Below, one piece after another: positions 35,891-44,470 of a stretch of DNA of 64,000 bases (positions are counted from its first letter, which is position 1; each line of letters starts with the position of its first letter). The notes beneath the pieces are model-generated. The model ran no database searches and was not told the DNA's origin. It saw nothing but the letters and a program-made list of their open reading frames with translations. Origin of the DNA: Roseibium marinum (GTDB lineage: Bacteria; Pseudomonadota; Alphaproteobacteria; Rhizobiales; Stappiaceae); contig NZ_PPCN01000002.1 of the NCBI RefSeq assembly GCF_002906165.1, positions 62,001 to 126,000 on the forward strand. Direction: 5' to 3'. Made by a program: the position numbers and the translations under genes.

Positions 35891-37168
35891 ATGAGCGACG
35901 ACACATCGTCCCGAATTGAAGGCTTTCACAAAATGGCTCCGGATGCCCGGCTCCAGGCCGTGGCGCGCCAGGCGAAGCTCGGCAACGAAGCCGTCGCCAC
36001 TCTCGCGGATGCCGCCTCCGGCCAGATAGAGCTGGCCGACCGCCTTGTCGAAAATGCCATCACCAGCATGGCCATTCCGGTCGGGATCGCCACCAACGTC
36101 ACCGTCGACGGAAGGGACGTGCTGGTGCCGATGGCGACGGAAGAATCCTCCGTCATTGCCGCGGTCTGCAATTCCGCCAAGCGCTGCCGGTCCACCGGTG
36201 GCTTCAGGACCTCCACAAGCGGCCCGGTGATGGCTGCCCAGATTCAGCTTCTGGGCGCCAGCGATCCGGAAAACGTCCGCCTGAAGGTTCTGGAGCGCAT
36301 CGGCGAAATCAAGGCGATCTGCGACGAGACCGATCCGCTCCTGCTGAAATTCGGCGGCGGGTTCCGTGAACTCGACATTCGCGTGATCGACACGGCCGAG
36401 GGGCCGATGACCGTGGTGCATATCATTGTCGACACCCGCGACGCCATGGGCGCCAACGCCGTCAACAGCATGGCGGAGGCCCTGGCCCCGAAGCTGGAGG
36501 AATGGACCGGAGCCCGCAGCCTGCTGCGCATCCTGACCAACCTGGCCGACCGCCGTCTCGCCCGCGTGCGCGCTGTCTGGCCGGTCGAGGAAATCGGCGG
36601 CGAGCAGGTGCGTGACGACATGCTGTCGGCCTATCATTTCGCCGATGCCGACCCCTATCGGGCCGCCACCCACAACAAGGGCATCATGAACGGCATCAGC
36701 GCGGTGGTGCTGGCGACGGGCAACGACACCCGCGCCATCGAGGCGGGCGCCCACGCCTATGCGGCAAAGGACGGCTGGTACCGCTCCATGACCCGCTGGG
36801 AAAAGGACGGCGACGGCAATCTCGTCGGCATCCTTGAAATGCCGCTGGCGGTCGGGCTGATCGGCGGCGCCACGAAGATCCACCCGACGGCGCAGGCCAA
36901 CCTGAAGATCCTCGGCGTCAAGACCGCCGACGAACTGGCCCGCATCATTGTCTCAGTCGGCCTTGCCCAGAACTTCGGCGCCATGCGCGCCCTGGCGACC
37001 ACCGGCATCCAGAAAGGCCACATGGCCCTGCATGCCCAGAACGTCGCCCTGATGGTCGGTGCCGTCGGCGCGGAAATCGACAAGGTGGCGGAAGAGCTGA
37101 AGGCGCTTGGCAAGGTGCGTCAGGATCTCGCCGAAGGCATTCTGGCGCGTCTGCGCAGCGAAGCCTGA
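35891..37168 (+). CDS. mvaA: Hydroxymethylglutaryl-CoA reductase, degradative (class II)
   Basis: A 425-residue class II HMG-CoA reductase, the length of the Pseudomonas mevalonii enzyme. Catalytic segments are PMATEESSVIAA (Glu near 84), HNKGIMNGISAVVLATGNDTRAIEAGAH (Lys and Asp) and TTGIQKGHMALHAQNVALM (His). In degradative organisms it oxidises mevalonate plus CoA to HMG-CoA. It lies 15 bases after dctM and ends the operon, so the cluster is read as mevalonate uptake and oxidation. HMG-CoA lyase, needed for the next step, is not in the window. A biosynthetic role is unlikely since no other mevalonate-pathway gene is present. Confidence 0.95.
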   Translation: MSDDTSSRIEGFHKMAPDARLQAVARQAKLGNEAVATLADAASGQIELADRLVENAITSMAIPVGIATNVTVDGRDVLVPMATEESSVIAAVCNSAKRCRSTGGFRTSTSGPVMAAQIQLLGASDPENVRLKVLERIGEIKAICDETDPLLLKFGGGFRELDIRVIDTAEGPMTVVHIIVDTRDAMGANAVNSMAEALAPKLEEWTGARSLLRILTNLADRRLARVRAVWPVEEIGGEQVRDDMLSAYHFADADPYRAATHNKGIMNGISAVVLATGNDTRAIEAGAHAYAAKDGWYRSMTRWEKDGDGNLVGILEMPLAVGLIGGATKIHPTAQANLKILGVKTADELARIIVSVGLAQNFGAMRALATTGIQKGHMALHAQNVALMVGAVGAEIDKVAEELKALGKVRQDLAEGILARLRSEA

Positions 37169-37320
37169 CGAAGAGGGCAAACTCTTCCGTAAAATTGCCG
37201 AGCCTGCGGCCCTGAGCGGGCATTTCAGATCTGTGTCCGGCCCGGCAGCCGCCGATTTTCTCTGCTTTGGATGAGATTGCCTCTTTTCCAATCGGTTGCT
37301 TGTTGTATCCTTTTTGCAGG

Positions 37321-37839
37321 ATGACAACGGACCTGATCGATCTGCGCGCGGCCCGGACCGCGGACTGCGAAGCGCTAGCCGGCATTCACTGCGAAGCCTG
37401 GCTCGGCGCCTATCGGGGCGTGCTGCACGGCGTCGACCTGCAGAAGATGGTCTCCCGCCGGGGCGCAAGCTGGTGGCGCGGCGCCCTCGCGCGCGGGGTC
37501 GACATCAAGATCCTCAGCATCGCCGAGGTTCCCGCCGGATACGCGACCTACGGCCCCTGCCGCCTGCGCGATACGGGCATGGAGGGCGAGATATACGAAC
37601 TCTATCTGAAACCTGAATATCAGGGCCTGGGCTTCGGCCGCACGCTGTTCGGCAATGTCAGGGAAACACTGTCGGCCAAAAACCTTCCAGGCCTCGCGGT
37701 TCAGGTCCTCAGCGACAACCAGCCCGCCCGCGCCTTTTACAAGGCGCTTGACGGACGGCTGGCGGCGAAATCCTGGTACCGTCTGGGTGGCAAACGGATG
37801 GAACTGTCCATCTACGCCTGGCCGGAAAAGAGCGTCTGA
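37321..37839 (+). CDS. GNAT-family N-acetyltransferase
   Basis: A 172-residue GNAT protein from ATG 37321. The acetyl-CoA-binding motif is EIYELYLKPEYQGLGFGRTLF (Q/RxxGxG/A type) and VQVLSDNQPARAFYKALDGRL is motif B. Target unknown. The ribosome site GCAGG sits very close to the ATG, so translation may start at a nearby alternative codon. It follows the HMG-CoA reductase by about 150 bases and is probably independent. Confidence 0.85.
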   Translation: MTTDLIDLRAARTADCEALAGIHCEAWLGAYRGVLHGVDLQKMVSRRGASWWRGALARGVDIKILSIAEVPAGYATYGPCRLRDTGMEGEIYELYLKPEYQGLGFGRTLFGNVRETLSAKNLPGLAVQVLSDNQPARAFYKALDGRLAAKSWYRLGGKRMELSIYAWPEKSV

Positions 37840-38117
37840 AGCAGACCCCGCCCGGGCCTGTCCGCAGCGGCTTCTAGTCGACGACGGTTTGTATAGGACA
37901 CTCCGCAAGCCTTGCCTGACGCCGTTGCGCCACGAAGTCTTTCGGTTTTGAAAGCCGGTTCGCGATGCCCGAACCTAATGTGTCCCAGGGTCCGGACCCT
38001 GAAATTCCAAGAGTAAAGAACCACGCGGCAGGACTGTTTCAGCACAGCTTCTTCGATGAACAAAGATCGATATCAAATTTCTCCACAAATCGAAATTTAA
38101 ATTACTAATTTGAAACT

Positions 38118-38169
38118 CGTCTCAATTTTGATATTTTTCTTGACATTTAGATCGACCGTTTTCTATCGT
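38118..38169 (+). promoter_or_regulatory. Shared 20-bp operator and promoter ahead of nucleobase ABC operon
   Basis: CGTCTCAATTTTGATATTTT (38118-38137) is followed two bases later by TTGACA (38140-38145) and, 18 bases on, TATCGT (38164-38169). The same 20 bases occur in reverse at 51825-51844 upstream of the TRAP operon. The location immediately upstream of the -35 box suggests an activator site. The leader to the first gene would be about 225 bases and contains a hairpin GAAGTCT/AGACTTC (38260-38283). The rest of the 37840-38399 gap is AT-rich with no gene. Confidence 0.7.
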
Positions 38170-38399
38170 ATATTTTACGGATGATCGGGAAGGTTCAAGG
38201 TCGGCAAAAAAAGCCACCCTGTAACTGAATTGAATAGTTTTTAATACTCTTCCAAATCGGAAGTCTGCCGGACGGAAGACTTCAAGTCACAGTCAATACG
38301 ATGAAATATCTAAGTGGAATGGGCAACCGGCCGGAAGCTGATCGCGTTTCGTTTTTATAATAAACGCAAAAACCACACGTCCGTGGCGATGAGGAAATC

Positions 38400-39146
38400 T
38401 TGATCAGGATCGAACAGGTATCAAAGACTTTTGGTCAGGGAAAGAACAGCGTTGTGGCTCTCGCTCCCCTCGACCAATTCATCGGCGAAGGTGAGTTTAT
38501 CGCAATCGTCGGGCCATCAGGCTGTGGCAAATCTACACTCCTTCGCATCGTGGCTGGACTGGAAACCGCAACGGAGGGCCGGATTACCCTGGGAACGTCG
38601 CAGCTCAAGCGGCCGGTCGGATTTGTTTTTCAAGATGCCGTTCTCCTGCCGTGGAAGACAGTTGCCGGAAATATCCGTTTTCCACTGGACACCTCAGGCG
38701 TGCCGCGCAAGGTCGGCGACCGGAAAGTCGAGGAACTTGTCGAGCTCGTCGGCCTTCAGGGCTTCGAAAACGCCTTGCCGAAACAACTTTCCGGCGGAAT
38801 GAAGCAACGTACGGCAATTGCCCGCGCCCTCGCCGACGATCCTGCCATACTGCTGATGGACGAACCGTTTTCGGCGGTCGACCTCATGACACGCGAAGGC
38901 CTCAACGACGAGCTGCTGCGGATATGGCAAGCGACCGGAAAAACAATCCTGCTGGTGACCCATTCCGTCGAAGAGGCGGCCTATCTGGGGACGAAAGTCA
39001 TGGTCATGAGCGCCCGGCCCGGGCGTTTGAGAAAAACCTATGACGTCGCTCTTCCCTCACCGAGAACCGAGGAAACAAAGACAAGCGCCGACTATCTCGA
39101 TCTCGTCGGCGAACTGAAACACATGATGCGGGACGCGGACCGATGA
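38400..39146 (+). CDS. ABC transporter ATP-binding protein (nitrate/sulfonate/pyrimidine type)
   Basis: A 248-residue SsuB/TauB/ThiZ-type ATPase from TTG 38400, preceded by GAGGAAATC. Walker A is GPSGCGKST (38-46), the Q-loop is VFQDAVLLPWKTV, the signature is LSGGMKQRTAIARAL and Walker B is AILLMDEPFSAVD. It energises the two permeases in the same operon. It overlaps the next gene (ATGA). The binding protein here is NMT1-like, so thiamine-precursor, sulfonate or nucleobase substrates are possible; the nucleoside phosphorylase in the operon favours a pyrimidine or nucleoside. Confidence 0.92.
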   Translation: MIRIEQVSKTFGQGKNSVVALAPLDQFIGEGEFIAIVGPSGCGKSTLLRIVAGLETATEGRITLGTSQLKRPVGFVFQDAVLLPWKTVAGNIRFPLDTSGVPRKVGDRKVEELVELVGLQGFENALPKQLSGGMKQRTAIARALADDPAILLMDEPFSAVDLMTREGLNDELLRIWQATGKTILLVTHSVEEAAYLGTKVMVMSARPGRLRKTYDVALPSPRTEETKTSADYLDLVGELKHMMRDADR

Positions 39147-39910
39147 CCCGCGCCAGCCGTGCAATCGCCGAATATGGTGCGATCCTCGCGGTGTTTCTTT
39201 TCGTGTGGTGGTACGCCAGCGGTCCTTACGGCATGCCCCAATACCTGCTGCCTTCTCCGCAAGCAGTCGCAAGTACCCTCTGGAAAATGTTGCTGGCGGG
39301 AGATCTGCTGCCCCACCTGTCTTTCACGGCACGAAATATTCTGGTCGGTCTTGCGGTAAGTACGGTCTTTGGTGTGGCCTTCGCTTATCTGGTCTACAAA
39401 TTTCCGGTTCTGAGCGAAACGCTGGAGGGACCGATCGTCGTACTTCAAACGGCGCCGAAGATCGCGCTTGCCCCTTTGGTCATCATCTGGTTCGGGCTGG
39501 GTCTTACCGCGAAGATCGTTCTCATATTCAGTCTCGCCTTTTTCCCTATATTCGCCGGGTGTCTCGCCGGTCTCCGCGCGATGGACAGCAGGTTGCAGGA
39601 TCTTGCGGTTTTGCTGAACCTCGGCGCGCTTCAGCGGTTTGTCCGAATTGACCTTCCCGCCTCTTTGCCCGGAGTTTTCGTCGGCCTGAAAGTCGGCGCC
39701 GTCCAGGCATTGGTCGGAGCGGTGCTGGCTGAATGGATGTCGGGCGATCAGGGCCTCGGATACCTGATGACCTTCGCAACCGCCACTTACAAAACCCCGA
39801 TGCTGTTCGGCGCCGTGCTTTTGACAGCGCTGCTCGGTATCGCGCTGCACGGCTCGCTGAATGAACTTGAGGCAAGATTTTTGTCATGGAATTCTTCCGA
39901 TGAGCACTAA
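39143..39910 (+). CDS. ABC transporter permease (SsuC/ThiX-like), first copy
   Basis: A 255-residue permease with about six membrane segments and the EAA-type loop LAVLLNLGALQRFVRIDLPA before LPGVFVGLKVGAVQALVGAVLAEWMSG. LQTAPKIALAPLVIIWFG is typical of this group. A second, different permease lies at 41716, so the transporter probably has a heterodimeric membrane part. The C-terminus overlaps the next gene by 11 bases. Confidence 0.92.
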   Translation: MTRASRAIAEYGAILAVFLFVWWYASGPYGMPQYLLPSPQAVASTLWKMLLAGDLLPHLSFTARNILVGLAVSTVFGVAFAYLVYKFPVLSETLEGPIVVLQTAPKIALAPLVIIWFGLGLTAKIVLIFSLAFFPIFAGCLAGLRAMDSRLQDLAVLLNLGALQRFVRIDLPASLPGVFVGLKVGAVQALVGAVLAEWMSGDQGLGYLMTFATATYKTPMLFGAVLLTALLGIALHGSLNELEARFLSWNSSDEH

Positions 39911-40730
39911 TGCGCCGCCCACAGCGTTGAAACCTCATGTCGACGGCCGGCCTCCGCACCTGCCCTGCGGACCAGGGGATGTTGCTCAGGATGTTCTTAT
40001 CCCGGGCGATCCGGATCGGGTGGGTTTGCTGACCGATATGCTGGAAGACGTCGTGGATCTCGGCCGCCGGCGGGAATTCGCCATGGTGTCGGGCCGCTAC
40101 AAGGGGCACCCGATTACAATTTGCTCCAGCGGAATTGGCGGGCCTTCCACTGAAATCGCTTTGGTCGAACTGGCCATGCTCGGTGCGAAACGCGTTGTCC
40201 GGATCGGCGGAACAGCCTCGCTTGTTGCGGCCATGCCAGTCGGGTCCTTCCTGTGTGTGGACGAAGCCATCGGGTCGAGCGGTGCTGCCAGGTTCTATTG
40301 CGCCCCGGACGCAAAGACCCGGGCGGATCCCGAATTACGCACGGCATTGCTGGAGGCAGCCCAGGCGGCAGGCTTCACCGCCAGGGTCGGCACGGTCGCG
40401 ACAAGCGACAGTTACTATCTGGGCCAGGACCGGCCCATTGAGGTCAACGGAGTGGCAATGCCCCTGGACGGCAGCGTCCTGGAAGGATTCCGAAAGGCGG
40501 GAGCCCACAGCGTCGATATGGAAAGTCAGGTTGTCTTGTCAGTCGGTAAAAGACTGGGATTGAAAGCAGCATGTCTCTTGGGGGTCCACGCCAACCGGGC
40601 CACGAATGAATGGCTGACCGACTACGAGGCGACACAACGAGGACTGTTCACGATCGCCAGCCAGGCGCTGATTGCATCTTTTTCTGAAAGCAGCAATGAA
40701 AAGGAGACTGAACATGTACGCCAAACTTAG
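39900..40730 (+). CDS. Nucleoside phosphorylase (uridine phosphorylase-like)
   Basis: A 276-residue NP-I family enzyme from ATG 39900, within the permease end. DVLIPGDPDRVGLLTDML carries the phosphate-binding region; SSGIGGPSTEIALVELAMLGAKRVVRIGGTASL and SVDMESQVVLSVGKRLG (nucleoside-binding Met-Glu) match uridine phosphorylase. It splits a pyrimidine nucleoside with phosphate to free base and ribose phosphate. An enzyme embedded between transport genes suggests that the imported compound is a nucleoside or is processed on entry. It overlaps the binding-protein gene by 17 bases. Confidence 0.9.
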   Translation: MSTNAPPTALKPHVDGRPPHLPCGPGDVAQDVLIPGDPDRVGLLTDMLEDVVDLGRRREFAMVSGRYKGHPITICSSGIGGPSTEIALVELAMLGAKRVVRIGGTASLVAAMPVGSFLCVDEAIGSSGAARFYCAPDAKTRADPELRTALLEAAQAAGFTARVGTVATSDSYYLGQDRPIEVNGVAMPLDGSVLEGFRKAGAHSVDMESQVVLSVGKRLGLKAACLLGVHANRATNEWLTDYEATQRGLFTIASQALIASFSESSNEKETEHVRQT

Positions 40731-41709
40731 AAATTATCTCACAGCATTTGCAGCAATCGCAGCCACTTTGATGGCACCCGAAGCAATGGCCAAAGACAAG
40801 GTGGTCTTCCAGATAGATGGCAACGTCGTGCCATTTTACGCTCCTCTTTACGCCGGAGTGGAAAACGGCTTCTTCGAAGAACAGGATATCGAAGTCGAGT
40901 TCCTCTATGCCGGCGCATCGGATATTCTTACAAACATTGCCGCGGGCAACGTCGATTTCGGATTTCCGAACGGCGACGCGGTTGTTGCGGCGGCTGCCAG
41001 CGGCCTGCCGGTAAAAGTCGTTCACACGACGTACCAGCGCGGCATAGGAGCGCTACTTGCCAAGTCCGAAAGCGGGATTGAAACCTACGCGGACCTGAAA
41101 GGCAAAACGGTTGCCGTTACCTCGCTCGGCAGCCCGAACTATCTGCAGCTCCAGGTGGGCCTCATACAGGCAGGCCTGACCATAGACGATGTCAAAGTCG
41201 AGGTGGTCTCATCAGGTGCCATCGTGCAAACCCTGCAAAGCGATGACGTCGACGCCATTGTCTTCTCCGAATTGCGGAAATACGTCCTTGAGGCGGGCGG
41301 ATTCAAGGTCAACATGATCCTGTCGAATGATTTCCTCCCCTCCTTTGGCAACGTGGTGGTCACAAGCGCCGAAACCCTTGCCGACAACCCTGACCTGGTC
41401 AAACGCTTTACGGCGGCGGTGACCAAGTCGTATCAATGGGTAATAGACGGCAATGTCGATGCGGCGCTGCAGATCTCGATGGATAAATACACGCCGACCT
41501 GGGCCGACCAGATGCCTATCTTGTCCACGGCATTCACGAACACATTCGTGGCCTCCGTCTGGCAGAGCCCGCTGACCGCCGAACGTGGACTGGGTGCCGC
41601 CAACCTCGAAGCGTGGCAGAAGAATGCGGATATCCTGGCGGAATACGATGTGATCGATACGGCGCCCAATGCGGCCGATTTTGTCGTCGATCCTTCCGAC
41701 ATCAAGTAA
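40714..41709 (+). CDS. ABC transporter substrate-binding protein (NMT1/THI5-like)
   Basis: A 331-residue protein from ATG 40714, after AAAAGGAGACTGAAC. A signal peptide (about residues 1-26, ending EAMAKD) precedes an NMT1/THI5/SsuA-like domain: VVFQIDGNVVPFYAPLYAGVE, GFFEEQDIEVEFLYAG, GNVDFGFPNGDAVVAAAASG and LKGKTVAVTSLGSPNYLQLQ. Members bind hydroxymethylpyrimidine, sulfonates, riboflavin or related small ring compounds. Here a pyrimidine ligand is inferred from neighbours only. Confidence 0.9.
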   Translation: MYAKLRNYLTAFAAIAATLMAPEAMAKDKVVFQIDGNVVPFYAPLYAGVENGFFEEQDIEVEFLYAGASDILTNIAAGNVDFGFPNGDAVVAAAASGLPVKVVHTTYQRGIGALLAKSESGIETYADLKGKTVAVTSLGSPNYLQLQVGLIQAGLTIDDVKVEVVSSGAIVQTLQSDDVDAIVFSELRKYVLEAGGFKVNMILSNDFLPSFGNVVVTSAETLADNPDLVKRFTAAVTKSYQWVIDGNVDAALQISMDKYTPTWADQMPILSTAFTNTFVASVWQSPLTAERGLGAANLEAWQKNADILAEYDVIDTAPNAADFVVDPSDIK

Positions 41710-41715
41710 GATATC

Positions 41716-42453
41716 ATGTTCCTTAGAAGTCTTTTGGGACTGGCCGGTTTCGTCGCGCTCTGGGGCGCGGCGGTTCCGGTGTTCAATATCCCGTCCTACC
41801 TTCTTCCCGGACCGATTGAGGTCTTCGACCGGATCTGCTTTCTTTTCGAACGCGCCGAGCTCGCCGGGCACATCCAGGTGACGGTTCTGGAGATCTTCTG
41901 GGGCTTTCTTCTCGGGACCTTTACGGGAATTGTCTCTGCAATCGTGTTCGCGCGCATTCCCGTTTTGCTGCGTATTTTCACACCCCTGATATTATTGCTG
42001 CAAACCGTTCCCAAGATAGCGATAGCACCGCTTCTTCTGCTCTGGCTCGGCTTGGGACTCGCCCCCAAAGTCGTCCTGGTGGCGATCGTTTCGTATTTCC
42101 CGGTCATGACCGCAATGCTTTCCGGGCTCAGGTACATCGACAAATCCTTCACGGATCTGGCAGGCGTCCTCCGGCTCACGCCCTGGCAGCGGTTCTGGCA
42201 CGTGGAACTTCCCTCCGCGTTACCCGGATTGTTCGCCGGCGCCACGGTTGCCTCGACGCTTGCGATGACCGCAGCGGTGATCGGAGAATTGATGGGCGCC
42301 AACAAGGGAATGGGGTTCATGCTCGCGACGGGTCAGGAAAACGCTGACACGGCTACCGTCATCGGCATGGTCATTCTGCTTGCTTTCCTCGGCTGGGCAT
42401 TCTTTTCGATGCTCGAATATCTGCGCAAGCGGATGGAAGATCGCTTTTCGTAA
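41716..42453 (+). CDS. ABC transporter permease (SsuC/ThiX-like), second copy
   Basis: A 245-residue permease, six bases after the binding-protein gene. It has LLQTVPKIAIAPLLLLWLGLG, then the loop LAGVLRLTPWQRFWHVELPSALP and LAMTAAVIGELMGANKGMG. It is related to, but clearly different from, the permease at 39143. It ends the plus-strand operon, 31 bases from the convergent btpA remnant. Confidence 0.92.
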   Translation: MFLRSLLGLAGFVALWGAAVPVFNIPSYLLPGPIEVFDRICFLFERAELAGHIQVTVLEIFWGFLLGTFTGIVSAIVFARIPVLLRIFTPLILLLQTVPKIAIAPLLLLWLGLGLAPKVVLVAIVSYFPVMTAMLSGLRYIDKSFTDLAGVLRLTPWQRFWHVELPSALPGLFAGATVASTLAMTAAVIGELMGANKGMGFMLATGQENADTATVIGMVILLAFLGWAFFSMLEYLRKRMEDRFS

Positions 42454-42484
42454 CCCCCCAACATCTCAATCCGGCCGCGAAGGT

Positions 42485-43063
42485 CTATCGGCCGGGGCCC
42501 GCACGCAAGGCCTCCACCAGGGATTTGGTCTTGGCAAGACTGATCAAGGCATCCGGCCCCTTGCCTTCCTTCAAGGAGGTCCCGACAATCAAGCCGTCCG
42601 AGACACCGGCAAGCTCTCCGATCGTCGCCTCCGAAACGCCGCTTCCAACCATAACCGGCACACCGATTTTTCCGCGCAGCTTCGAAAGATGCGACTCCTG
42701 GATCGGCACACCTGTTGCCGCCCCGGTCACGATCACCACATCGGCGTGGGAGCGGGTGACAAGGTCGGCAGCATCGCGTTCAAGGGAATAATGCGGCGAA
42801 AGGGCATAGGAGTGTTTGATGTCGACATCCGCCCAGATGCGGATGTCCGTCTGCAGGCGGGCGCGATCCCGCAGCAATTCCGCCGCCGTGCCTTCGATCA
42901 GCCCCTGATCGGTCACCCGCGGAGACCCCAGGATGCAAACACGGATGAAGCGGGCATCGATCGCATGTGCGACCGCAAGCGCGGCCCTTGCATCGTTGCG
43001 CAAAATGCAAACCCCGAGCGGCACATCGACTTTCCGTTGAATTTCGGTACCGATGCGGGAAGT
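42485..43063 (-). pseudogene. BtpA/SgcQ family protein, 5'-truncated
   Basis: The frame encodes the C-terminal two-thirds of a BtpA-family TIM-barrel protein: PLGVCILRNDARAALAVAHA, FIRVCILGSPRVTDQGLIEG, IWADVDIKHSYAL and VMVGSGVSEATIGELAGVSDGLIVGTSLK. Family-like sequence continues upstream to TSRIGTEIQRKVDV, then meets an in-frame stop near 43064. About 75-80 N-terminal residues, including the usual GVDGIIVENF region, are missing in all frames. A GTG at 43022 could start a 179-residue product. It is the last gene of the minus-strand pyr operon. Confidence 0.65.
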
Positions 43064-43171
43064 CTATTGGGATTCCAAGTTGAAAGTAGACCGGGCATTG
43101 CCGGTTGAACGCCACCTGTCGCTCGAGAAACTGATCGCGCGAAAACCGCAATAGCAAAGGCGTTTCAGGGC

Positions 43172-44110
43172 TTACAGGATATCCTCGACAGCTTTGATGT
43201 GTCGCTCGAGCTGATCGGTGAAAGCCGCAGTCCATTTCTGGTAGGGACTGTCATGCTCGCCTTGCGGAAAGAGAGTTGCCCGCGATGAGCTTATCAATCC
43301 GCCTTCCAGCTTCGAGGGGCCTGGAACGAGAGCGGAGGTTATGCGTGTGATATCGCCTTTTTGATAGCCGTAGCCTGGGAGCAGATACAGCGCTTTTGGC
43401 AGGATTTCCCTGATTTTGGCACTCTCCGCCGGCGCGGTCGCACCGACAACCACACCGAGCGATGACCAACCCGTCTGCGCTCCGCAAAGATCTTCCGTCA
43501 GAGGCCTCAGATTTTCAGCGATGACCTCATATACGGTTCCTCCTTCCGATCGCAGATCCTGAAAGGCACCAGCGCCCGGATTGCTCGTCCGCAGAACAAC
43601 ATATACGCCTTTGCCGTGTTTCCTGCTGAGGTCCAGATACGGCTCTATCGTATCCAGCCCCATATACGGATTAACGGTCAGCGCATCGACTGGATTCGGG
43701 CTGTCCGGTGCAAGATAGGCGCGCGCATAGGCCTCGGCGGTCGCGGCGATATCGCCGCGCTTCGCGTCGAGCAGAACCAGTCCCCCACGCTCATGTATAT
43801 AGGCAACAAGCCGCTCAAGCAGATTGATCCCTGCCGATCCCATAGCCTCGTACATGGCGCTTTGGGGCTTGTAAGCGACCACCCGATGGGAGGTCCTGTC
43901 GATGACCTCGAGAAGGAATTTTTCCGTGGCGCTGACTGTCGCCGGATTGCCGGGATGCATATCGCCGGCACGGAAGGCTTCCGGGATCATCGATAAATGC
44001 GGATCGAGACCCAGGCAGAAGCAATGGCCAAGGCTCCGGGCGCACTCTATGACCGCATCGCCAAAATGAGATTCTGTTTCAAAAGACTTCGTATTGGGGG
44101 CCTTGCTCAT
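43172..44110 (-). CDS. pyrF: Orotidine 5'-phosphate decarboxylase, type 2
   Basis: A 312-residue OMP decarboxylase of the longer type 2 group. The active-site block is VLLDAKRGDIAATAEAYARAYL (Asp-x-Lys-x-x-Asp), with LGLDPHL near the N-terminus, TVNPYMGLDTIEPYL, VVVGATAPAESAKIRE and LLPGYGYQKGD (phosphate-binding). It decarboxylates OMP to UMP. Most Alphaproteobacteria use the short type 1 enzyme (about 230 residues), so this copy looks acquired or specialised. It follows the 108-residue ORF by 24 bases. Confidence 0.93.
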   Translation of the reverse strand: MSKAPNTKSFETESHFGDAVIECARSLGHCFCLGLDPHLSMIPEAFRAGDMHPGNPATVSATEKFLLEVIDRTSHRVVAYKPQSAMYEAMGSAGINLLERLVAYIHERGGLVLLDAKRGDIAATAEAYARAYLAPDSPNPVDALTVNPYMGLDTIEPYLDLSRKHGKGVYVVLRTSNPGAGAFQDLRSEGGTVYEVIAENLRPLTEDLCGAQTGWSSLGVVVGATAPAESAKIREILPKALYLLPGYGYQKGDITRITSALVPGPSKLEGGLISSSRATLFPQGEHDSPYQKWTAAFTDQLERHIKAVEDIL

Positions 44111-44134
44111 GGTCTTTCGCGTATTTCAGTCACT

Positions 44135-44461
44135 TCAGCTATTGACCGGCTCGTCCGCAAGTTTTGCCGCGACCGCGTTGAGCGCCGCGATCCGCTCCGC
44201 CGCGGACCCCTCGGCATAAGCCTGATCCAGCAGGCCGACAATTTCGCTGAATCTTTCCAGCTCTTTTCCGGCAGCTTCCACGGTCAGCGGCTGATCGTCA
44301 TAAGAGTCGACGAACTTCTGCGCCGTCACGGATATGAGAAACAAGGCCGCGGCATTGTCGTCGTCATGGCCAATTTGTTCTCGAGCCACAGTCGCACATT
44401 CGCGATACGCACGGACGCCTGCGCCTTTTTCTCTCAAGACATTTACAAAGCTCTCATACAT
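44135..44461 (-). CDS. Unknown 108-residue protein between pyrE and pyrF
   Basis: A 108-residue, probably all-helical soluble protein from ATG 44461, preceded by AGGGACAAATC, nine bases after the pyrE stop. It has no signal, no membrane segment and no motif I recognise. Its sequence is Ala/Glu/Asp rich with a single Cys (CATVAREQ). Tight packing between pyrE and pyrF supports that it is a real gene and that it acts in the same process, perhaps as an enzyme accessory subunit; that is inference. Confidence 0.7.
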   Translation of the reverse strand: MYESFVNVLREKGAGVRAYRECATVAREQIGHDDDNAAALFLISVTAQKFVDSYDDQPLTVEAAGKELERFSEIVGLLDQAYAEGSAAERIAALNAVAAKLADEPVNS

Positions 44462-44470
44462 GATTTGTCC

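Noticed and set aside
38176-38399. Known riboswitch in the ABC operon leader
   Set aside because: I compared it mentally with thiamine, purine, PRPP, SAM and cobalamin types and found no matching core; only a simple hairpin is visible.
44135-44461. Antitoxin or regulator role for the 108-residue ORF
   Set aside because: No DNA-binding motif and no partner toxin; position only supports a link to pyrimidine metabolism.
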